Below are positions 56,386-64,000 of a stretch of DNA of 64,000 bases, one piece after another. How positions within the stretch are numbered: position 1 is the first letter of the stretch; every line of letters starts with the position of its first letter. Made by a program: the position numbers and the translations under genes. This stretch comes from Cylindrodendrum hubeiense (lineage: Eukaryota; Ascomycota; Sordariomycetes; Hypocreales; Nectriaceae): NCBI GenBank assembly GCA_014621425.1, contig JAANBB010000035.1, positions 62,001 through 126,000 of the forward strand, written 5' to 3'. A model generated the notes under the pieces. It did not search any database. It had not been told where the DNA came from and was given only the letters and a program-made list of their open reading frames with translations.

Positions 56386-56885
56386 GTGGTCAACATAGAT
56401 GTTTGCAAGGTGGAACTACGGGATTTTGACTTTGTGCCAGCAACTTGTTCACCTCGACGGAGCAGACGGCCGTTGACCTAGTGCACAAGGTTGAGAAATA
56501 TATTAGTCTTCTGATTTCAGATTTACATTGAGTTTAGTCTTTTCCCCACATATATCTAGTGGGAAATGTAGCCGAGGAAGAAAATGAAACGTCATAATTA
56601 GCCACATTAAATTGTGCGACGAGTATTCCGTTTGAGTGTCAACGCCAGTAACAGATTGAATCCCGATGCGGATTGATCTACCGCGCTCTTCCGCAGGAGA
56701 GGGTTCAGTTGGAATGGAGAATCTACTTAGTCCATTGATCTTATCCGTCGAGACCTTCGTGTTTGTATCTGGGAGTGGGACATCATCGTCACTCTATTTT
56801 ATTATCTTGGCTATCCGCGGAAATGTCGCAAATATCGACACCAACTTGAAGAGCGTCCACGCAAAACATAAAGCACTCATCTCTT
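56386..56885. other. Intergenic
   Basis: 3' flank of the DUF3176 gene. A plus-strand frame at 56666-56908 is antisense to the monooxygenase relic at its end and has no signature. Confidence 0.45.
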
Positions 56886-57171
56886 TCACGCCGCCTCCGA
56901 GTGCATAATACCCGAGATGAAAGAAGAGAGTTTTAAGGTCTCATCGACAAACGGGCGAAAGGTACGTTCGTAAGCGTCTAGCGCCGTGGCAGGACGCTCG
57001 CCCTCTTCGAGCTTGCTCAGTTCACTTGCGAAAATATAGGCGCCAGTGACGGCCAGCGAAGTGCCCATTCCCGTGAGAGGTGTCAGGGCGTAGGCGGCGT
57101 CTCTGAGACAGACGACACGCAACGTGGACCATTCGAAATGCGGATCTGTTGAACGGCGTGGAAGTAAATAT
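56886..57171 (-). pseudogene. FAD-monooxygenase C-terminal fragment, frameshifted
   Basis: Only the tail of a PHBH-type FAD monooxygenase remains. The conserved block reads RDAAYALTPLTGMGTSLAV, where the family has G-D-A-A-Y-A-P-T-P. The invariant Gly has changed to Arg and the first Pro to Leu. The helix LDAYERTFRPFVDETLKL follows, and the frame ends in TAA at 56886. Just upstream the strand IYFHAVQQIRIS is in another frame, so a single-base frameshift lies near 57130. The fragment stops where the secreted-protein gene begins. A decayed pseudogene truncated at its 5' side. Confidence 0.75.
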
Positions 57172-57177
57172 TGTGTA

Positions 57178-57528
57178 TCACTCGGTCGGGAGGAGGGATG
57201 CAGGAACAGTCGTAGACGTAGATGTGGTAACAGTCGTAGATGCGGTGGCCTCGGGGCTACAAATCGTGCTTCCCGGGATGGTGGTTCCAGGAATGGTCCG
57301 TTCATTATAAGTAACGATCAGACGCGTACGGCCAATCATGGTTTCCGACGTGTCGTAAGTATAAATCTCCGGGACTGTAATGCCAGCGATGGTGATAGGC
57401 GTGCAAGTGGTGGTGGGCAACGCGGTGGTGGTATCAGTGATCGCCTCAGAAAGTTTACACGGGCCGGCCAAGACTTGGGTCGCAGTCAGGGCGACGATGA
57501 GAGAGGTGATGCTCTTGGGGAAAAACAT
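57178..57528 (-). CDS. Secreted threonine-rich small protein
   Basis: Single frame of 116 aa. A signal peptide covers residues 1-21 (MFFPKSITSLIVALTATQVLA, cleavage before GPC). The mature part has three cysteines and many Thr residues in TTT and TST clusters, likely O-glycosylated. ITVPEIYTYD in the middle is the only structured-looking stretch. Not recognised. Its end lies a few bases from the start of the monooxygenase fragment on the same strand, so the 3' end may have been formed by the same rearrangement. A secreted cell-wall or extracellular protein is the likely nature. Confidence 0.6.
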   Translation of the reverse strand: MFFPKSITSLIVALTATQVLAGPCKLSEAITDTTTALPTTTCTPITIAGITVPEIYTYDTSETMIGRTRLIVTYNERTIPGTTIPGSTICSPEATASTTVTTSTSTTVPASLLPTE

Positions 57529-58331
57529 ATTGATGTCGTGATGAACGCAGAAAGGTGGTTCAAGGAGATTTCTTTTCCCATACCCAAGAGATGGAAGGTC
57601 ACTGATATAAAAACCAGTCCTTTCGATGCTCGGGACTCGGCTAGCAAAATACGAGATTAAATCAATAGTCTTGATGCAAGTAGCAATGGTGTGGGCGTTA
57701 GATCCAATAATAACCCCGATTCCGCTTTTAGCGCCTTGCTCAGCCCCTCCCGTATGCGAGACTATTGTTTTGATAATTTCTTCAACGCTACAAACGGAAA
57801 TAAGCCTAACGCAAAGAAGCTGTGATGCTTAATTAATGAGTCCCAGAAAATAATATACACGATAGACACGAATAAACTTATGTACGCTGCCCTACCAAGC
57901 TGTTGCAGTAGCTCTTGTCTTTCATTTTCCATTCTTTCCTAGCGAATGCATAGAAAGCATACTATCAAGTGTTTGAGCAAAGGGAATTTAATAAATTGTA
58001 CAGGTATTTCGTAGTCTATTTTAGAAGAAAAAAGTTGTGTTTTCTTTTCGGCTGGGTCAAATCCAGCACAAACCATCACTGCACTACGCATTAGCGGAGT
58101 GTTCATTCCACTTCTACCGTAGCCGGCAATGCAATAGGCTAAATCATCTATTTGAAAACATGTCCTGTTTTCATTCCCATCTGAGTGCTGGATCAAAATA
58201 AAGGGCATGATGAGCCCGAAACCAAAATGGGCTTTGGTTCAGTCTTTTATAATACAGTAAAATCGAGATTTAAAGAATTATACACTGAAATAAATTGCAC
58301 TCTATGGTAGTAGGCGAATATGTCTAATCCA
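57529..58331. other. Intergenic
   Basis: The minus-strand frame 57939-58208 (89 aa) and plus-strand frame 57626-57832 lack splice and family signatures. No gene supported. Confidence 0.4.
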
Positions 58332-60584
58332 CTAATTTACCCGGCGTCGCTTTGAAGCAGAATTGCCCAGGCTAGCCTCCGGGTTATCATGCTCATGAGA
58401 TCGGACCCTGGCCTCTCTTATTTGTTGCGTCTCAAAATCGTTGTCAAAATTCTTCATTGCATCAAGACCGTCCCGTAATTGTTGCAATGACAGCTCGGCG
58501 TTCTTTGAGATAGCTAGTGCTTGAGAGATTCGGACAACATTTTTTATTTGCCGCCCATTCAGTTCACTCGACGCTAGTTCTTCAAGTGCATGATCCATAT
58601 CAGATTCGGTTTGAAGCTTAAAGGATGCTTTTTCGAGGAAGTTACGCCACAGGGATTTGCGACTGAACGAGTCCAGCGGAGGATAGTAGATCGCTAGCTG
58701 GACGCGAGACCTGAAGGCCCGGTCAAACGCATCGATGCGATTTGTCGTGAGAAAGAGAATGCCCTCGTAGTATTCGAGAACTCTAAGGAAGACTATTCAG
58801 ATATAGTTAGCGGAATCGCAGCATTACTCGTGGGAACGTGTTGAATGCAGACCTGAAACTAAGCTATTCCTTGCCAAGTCTGAAACAGTGCGCTGCTCTA
58901 AGAACACGTCTGCCTCATCTATCAGAGCTACTGCCTTCCACTTCTCGGCAAGTTGAAAAGCCGATACGAGACCCTCCTCGACCGAGTCAGCTGTTGATCC
59001 AATTGTACTCGCATCGATTCTCAGAAGAGGTTTCTTGCAGTGGTCAGCTATACTCTCTAAGGCTTCGTTAGCTAATTAACGTGGTAATAATCGATGCTCA
59101 CTCACCTGCGGTCAACGTCTTTCCAACCCCAGGCTCCCCGTGAAGAAGGAAGATAGTGCCCTTTCCCTTGCCTTTGATTATATCGTCAAGCTCCAACTCG
59201 GAACTGTCGTTGTGGAAGCGAACTAGTGACAGAATGATGTCCTTGTAGCTTTGTTGCAGCATCAAGGACGACGCAAAGACGTCATCATCAAAGTCGATTA
59301 ATTCTATACAATCAAGGAAGAAATACCCCCATCTCTTCTCGTTTGGAGCGAAACCGGGAATTTCATGATTGCAAATGATATACTGCTCATCCGTCAATGA
59401 TAGGTTAGTTGTCGACTCGTCCAATATGTATTGGTCGTGGTCGGGCTCTAGGTATATATCGTGACCTGGCCTTGCTTCGAAAAACGTCTTAGGGTCTGTA
59501 ATGATGCGCCCCTTGATCTTCCCTCGGTGCGAGTCAGCTCAAACCTTCAAACTCAAAGATGGTTACATACCCAGGTTTTCTGAATTGGGAAATAGTCATC
59601 GATGCCTAACATTGTCGCATTCCGATCTTTCCCAAGCACGTCCGCAACGCCAGTATATTTTCGGTAATGAACCCCTTGTAAGGAAATATACTTTCGACCT
59701 CGAGAGAGAAGTTCTTGTCGTATTTCCTCCTGCTCGTCGTGGTATTGCAGAGGGAAGACATTCAGAGCAGTCAACTCCTTGTAGCCATTAAAATACCTGA
59801 TGTTGCAAGTCATCTCAGCGTATCCCAGGCTCAATCCATCTGTATCAAAGGAATAACCTTGAATAATCCATTTGTGATTCAAGACGCACCACGGCCTAAT
59901 GCATTGACAAGACAGAGTCATAGACTTGAACAATATGACCCGCATACACCTAATGGTGATTGACGGTGGGATGTACACTAGCTCGCCCGGTTTGAAGACT
60001 GTCCACAAATTGGCGAAATCCATTGAAGGCTTGATCTGTTGGGGTTCAACGTTGACCGCGTGAGCAAAAATGGCGGTGTTGAGTTCTTGATGCATATGCT
60101 GAAGGAGAAATGATATGTGGAACTGAGCCTCAGTGGCCGGTTGAAGCATCATTCCATGCCCGAATAACTCGTTGCGGAAGTGGAACAGGCAACGAGGCTC
60201 ACCATGAATGATGATATGTTTGACGTCAGTATTGACGTCTTTGAATTCAGGGATGATATGCTTCAGGGCAATTTTCATGAACGGCGAACGGATCTCGGTT
60301 TCTGTGCGCTCCATGTCGCCTTTCAAAGTCCAGTACCTTGTCTTGACTATGGCAGACATGTCTTCCTTAGAGCTGTATTTCTTGCCTATATTCTGTCGTG
60401 TTCCACTCCTCAGGCGAATTTTATTGCCTTCGGAGTTGAAGACGGAGTCGAATTGGTTGAGTTCGCATTTCATTCCAGCGCCATCATTAGCTATTTGAGG
60501 GTGGACTGGTCGAACCTGTTGGGTATACTCGGCAAAGGAGCCAGCCGAGTTAAAAATCGAATTGAACTGCAAATCATCATCCAT
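58332..60584 (-). CDS. AAA-type ATPase with DUF7025-like N-terminus
   Basis: Four exons (60584-59571, 59517-59106, 59056-58853, 58792-58332) encode 696 aa. The N-terminal 300 residues contain the LWTVFKPGELVYIPP turn typical of the DUF7025 region that precedes AAA domains in fungi. The AAA core has Walker A LLHGEPGVGKTLTAES (joined across intron 59057-59105), Walker B VALIDEADVFLEQR, sensor 1 LTTNRID, and the arginine-finger region FDRAFRSRVQLAI. A C-terminal lid with ELNGRQIKNVVR follows, and the tail ends in a basic KRRRVN cluster that could be a nuclear signal. All catalytic motifs are intact, so ATP hydrolysis is expected. Clients are unknown. These genes are abundant and fast-evolving in Pezizomycotina. 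Confidence 0.88.
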
Positions 60585-62681
60585 GGTGATTACTAGTCAT
60601 GTAATTGTGATTCCATGAATACAAAAAGAATGCTCTAAACGCAATCGATGGTGAAGATGGAATGCCGGAATTCGATCACGTATTTATTAGGCTGACTCCC
60701 TGCCGATATTTCCATTTTCCAGCAGCAGGAGAACCTGACACAGGAGAGTCAAAGCGACCGCTACTTGGACGAGGCAGCACTGGTGGGATTGTCACACGTC
60801 CGTGCCTTACAGGCCACGGATGAGACACGAAACATGGAGGCATGTTAGTGTGGAAATAAAGGCACGTGTTACCAACTTGACTGGAAAATGATCCCATTAT
60901 TGGTTGCCTGTTTCAGACGCCTAACGCCCAACGCGCCCACTCCGTACCAATAGTCATATTTTTGCAGGGGCCTCCGCCTTGACCGAACTCTGCGCTTTGG
61001 CTTGTCTGACACAAGCAAGTCCATGAAATGGCTCCTCTTCAGCCGTCTCGTTAAGCCACCTTTTTATCGCACTCCCGTTTGCATTACTGGCTGCCCTGCG
61101 GGCGACCTTCGTGGTCACCGTCCTGCGAGGAGGTAAATGCTGTGCCTCGGTGGCGGCTCTGACCTATTAATGCCTCAGTTTTAGTTGGGGTCATAGTGTG
61201 TTTAACCTAAGGTAGGGTGAGGGTGGTTATTGACCTGATTTGCGCTGACGTCGTTCATCTTTGTTGGAGATTGGGGTATTGGGCTAGGCAATCCGAGATA
61301 CCCAAGTAGCGATATCGCTTTGCTCGTTTGTTGTATGAACAGTATACGTTCCAACCTTTTATGATTGACCAAGTACCAATGGATCCGTAAAGTGAAGATA
61401 ACAATTGACTGTTCGAACAGATTGGTTGTTCAAACGAATAAAGATACCTGCGTGGATGGAAGAATGTCTATGGGTAGTGTGAGTCTATTTATTCTAGTCT
61501 TGTGACTGCCAGGCACCATCACCGTCCTTCAGATTTACATTGTGAGGCCGAAATAGAAACAGCATCTCGCCACAGGTGTGCATTCTAACTAAAGGGACTA
61601 TTAAGAACTTTCTGGGACTATGGTATTATTGCAACACAGGCAGTCTGGTGCCGGCCCATGCTGGCTAATGCTAGCATGTGTCTCGTGGCGTAGAGTTTTC
61701 TGCCCTTTTTCACACTTTTGTCCATCGGAAATTACTGCAAAGCGTGTCTACTCGCTGGCCAAAATATCCGACTTCATCCAGGCATGGCGTCGCAGGGACA
61801 ATAATGCCCATCCAATCAATGGCCGTTGGCTAACATTCAGGCGGCCCATCCAAAGACAGTTCGTGTGTTCAACCTGCCGAGAGGAACTAAGCACGGGCTT
61901 ATCTCGCATCCTGGCGGACTTTTGGCCATCCAGATATTTGCACCAGGAGCATGAGGGTGAGAGTTAGCTCATGCAACCCCGATTCAGCCCGGCAAGATAA
62001 CTGGGAGTCCTAATCTCGGCTTTTCTTGGACTTTCTGATCCATAGGGATGAGATTGCTGACTGTGGACGGCGATTGCCGCGAACACAGTCCCCCCTCCCT
62101 GCTCAAGGCGACAAGCGCAACGGAAACGCGAGGGGGCGGCGGACAAATCTTGGACTTTGGTGGACTTTCATCTGTGGACTCTGTGTCAGGCGCTGAACCG
62201 GGACACATGGGGTTCCGGCAGGGTTTCATCTGGTGTCTCCGGGACATGTGGGATTTTTTTGGACTTTCTTGTGACCCTGCATGGGGCACTGAGTCCAGGA
62301 AGCATTACCAGTCATGCCAGCGTCACTCAGGATCCTGGTCCCGCGCCACCGTGGTGAGAGTGACATGGCGACGAGCAAACACGCCAATAGGAGGGTAGAC
62401 TAGCGCTGGCCGCAGAAACACGCTCAAAGTGCGAAATTTTGTTGAACTTTGGGCCAGCCTCTTTTTAATTGTCAGCCTCACTGTAGGGCAATGTAAGACA
62501 TGCGGGATACAGGTCCATTGACATGCGGGATACAGGTCCCTTGACAAGTACTTCGTACATCGTCCCTGGTGGTTCGCTCGTTCGTCAGCCCTGTCCGGTC
62601 CTCTCCCACCATTCATATAGCCACATGTAGCCATCACACATTTTCGTCGTTGCTGGCATTCTCTCCACCAAAGAAATCAAA
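60585..62681. other. Gene-free stretch with a 23-bp tandem duplication
   Basis: Two kilobases with short random frames on both strands. A 23-bp unit (GACATGCGGGATACAGGTCC plus 3 bases) is present twice in tandem at 62497-62519 and 62520-62542 with one mismatch, 140 bp upstream of the Clr5 gene start. The segment 62140-62280 repeats GGACTTT several times. No gene is supported. Confidence 0.5.
62497..62542. repeat. 23-bp tandem repeat, two copies
   Basis: Two head-to-tail copies differing by one base (A versus C near the end). Position just upstream of the Clr5 gene suggests a promoter or 5' UTR element, but this is not shown. Confidence 0.85.
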
Positions 62682-64000
62682 ATGTCTGATGAGCCTTGGG
62701 GGCATTCCCAAGCATACGGAAGCAATTGGCAAAGGTGGCCCGTTGATCCAGCCTCAACCCGCAACTTGGAGGCCCCCCTTCAGCTCTCTCTACCTCCACT
62801 TTCTCCTCTCAATCAGACGGTAACACTGGGAATACACTCAGGCCAGAGCACAGATTATTCCCGCCTCCACCAACCGTCTGCTTTCCTTCAGCGTCCATCA
62901 ACCCCCCCTCTTCCTTCACGCCAAGATGCAACGCTCAATATCCAAGCGATTGGCAACTCCCAGGACCCAGAGCCACAGGTCGAGTCCACCACTCAGCCCC
63001 GCCGGAATCCACCCGAGGCTACCTGGGATGCACACAAGAACATGATTCACAAAATGTACATCGAGGATAACGAGACCCTTGATAAGACTATATATATGAT
63101 GAAACATAAACATCAATTCAATGCGACGTGAGTGCCACCCAGTGATCCGATCAAGGACAAAGACACTCACAGCAATGCAGAAAGAGAATGTACAAGGACA
63201 AGCTCAGTTCTTGGGGTTTTTCTAAGAATCTGAAGAAGGGCACCGTTCGAACTATTGTCCAGCGAACCAAGCAAAGGAAAGGTCGCGAGACTGAGGTTCT
63301 CGTAAACGGGACTAAGTTTACCTTGGATCGTGTGCAGAAATCATACGACAGGCATTTCCCCCCTGGCACGAGCAGAGCACCAGGTAAGTTTTGTTCTTGT
63401 ACTGAATATTTCATTTGTGCTAATCGTGGAGCATCCAGATGAGTCTACCGCTGACGTTGTGGTGCAAACCCCTGTAATCGGGGCCGACCGTGCCTGGTCA
63501 ACGGCCCGCCATCGCATTCCTGCTGAGCAGGTTTGGACACCCTCAAGCAGAACCCCGGTGACCAACAGACGCTATTTTGAAGTAGATCTCCTTCCGACAG
63601 AAGGTCGGGGGCTTCCTCTAGACCAGCTTATCAGATTTAGGAGGAATGCGTCGGACTTGTTTCAACAGGGGAAACATATAGAAGCCGCATACAACTTCAA
63701 AACTGCTCTGTGCGGCTTACGGGATTTGTTGGGTAATACTCATCGGCTTTCAGTTCAGACAGCCTTCGATCTGGCAGAAATCTACGAAAGCGACGATGGC
63801 TCTGACAAGGCCGACTTGGTTCTCAACTGGATGTCGGAAAACAACAGCGATGAAATGGGCCTATGGCATCCAGACACGCTCGAGCACTACCTCAAAGTGA
63901 TTGAGTTCCTTCAATCATCGTCTCGGTATGATCACGCAAAGTTACTGGCTTTTCGTATCTATCACGCTGTCCGTGATAGCTGGGGCCCTCGAAAATTCGT
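62682..64000 (+). CDS. Clr5-domain protein, 3' end beyond the window
   Basis: Exons 62682-63127, 63181-63383 and 63439 onward; the last is open to the window end. Introns are canonical (GTGAGT...TGCAG and GTAAGT...TCCAG). The N-terminus is polar and Pro-rich. The Clr5 domain lies at about residues 115-165 (WDAHKNMIHKMYIEDNETL, then FNATKRMYKDKLSSWGF). Clr5 is a small helix-turn-helix-like domain first noted in a fission-yeast silencing factor and common in Pezizomycotina. The C-terminal part so far is helical and TPR-like (FQQGKHIEAAYNFKTALCGL), as is usual for long Clr5 proteins, so the full protein is probably several hundred residues longer. Function unknown. Confidence 0.85.

Noticed and set aside
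57939..58208. 89-aa minus-strand frame
   Set aside because: No homology pattern, no upstream start context or splice partner, and atypical composition.
61620..62637. Several overlapping open frames on both strands
   Set aside because: Frames overlap each other on both strands, are low in coding character and lack splice-linked partners; chance frames in GC-balanced intergenic DNA.

Overview
The window is nuclear DNA of a filamentous ascomycete (Pezizomycotina). Introns are mostly 44-80 nt with GTRNGY donors, CTRAC/CTAAT-like branch sites and YAG acceptors, and the gene families are typical of these fungi: HET, STAND/NACHT, Zn2Cys6, NmrA, DUF3176, DUF3632 and Clr5. The species cannot be fixed from the sequence. 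No tRNA, rRNA, CRISPR array, complete transposon or origin was recognised.

Layout. 0-6.3 kb: an NmrA-like redox sensor (+), a METTL25-type methyltransferase (-), a multi-exon membrane protein (+) followed by an in-frame extension behind a stop, and a short secreted protein of Kex2-separated repeats (-) whose middle copy contains ambiguous bases. 7.6-17.2 kb: a self/non-self type block with a HET-domain protein (+), a ten-exon SNF2/Rad5-like ATPase (-) and a NACHT protein ending in C2H2 zinc fingers (+). 17.2-22.2 kb: decayed DNA, including a relic frame broken only by TAG codons, a duplicated relic segment, a DUF3632 gene (-) and an array of about 3.5 units of roughly 210 bp with RIP-like transitions. 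22.2-22.8 kb: a signal-less ribonuclease/ribotoxin-like protein (+). 22.8-26.3 kb is gene-poor and holds a GC-rich LTR-like block.

26.3-41.4 kb is a catabolic or accessory run: a cysteine-rich secreted protein, an O-methyltransferase with one in-frame TAG, a Nudix hydrolase, a second NmrA-like protein, a Zn2Cys6 regulator, a D-amino-acid oxidase with a peroxisomal C-terminus, an alpha/beta hydrolase, a POT peptide transporter and a small ABM-fold protein. The content fits nitrogen or D-amino-acid/peptide use, but this is inference from family names and adjacency.

41.9-44.2 kb has a relic exon and a hypothetical membrane protein. 44.2-50.8 kb holds the most notable locus: a MACPF protein (-) and a large protein with a divergent perforin-like core plus a coiled coil (+), transcribed head to head from one 0.9-kb intergenic region. 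51.7-60.6 kb has an FAD-dependent KstD/fumarate-reductase-like dehydrogenase, a DUF3176 membrane protein, a broken FAD-monooxygenase tail, a threonine-rich secreted protein and an AAA ATPase with an N-terminal DUF7025-like region. After 2 kb without genes, the window ends inside a Clr5-domain gene.

Exon boundaries were inferred by eye from splice signals and reading-frame continuity. Where exon lengths are given, their sum was checked to be a multiple of three. No transcript evidence was available.
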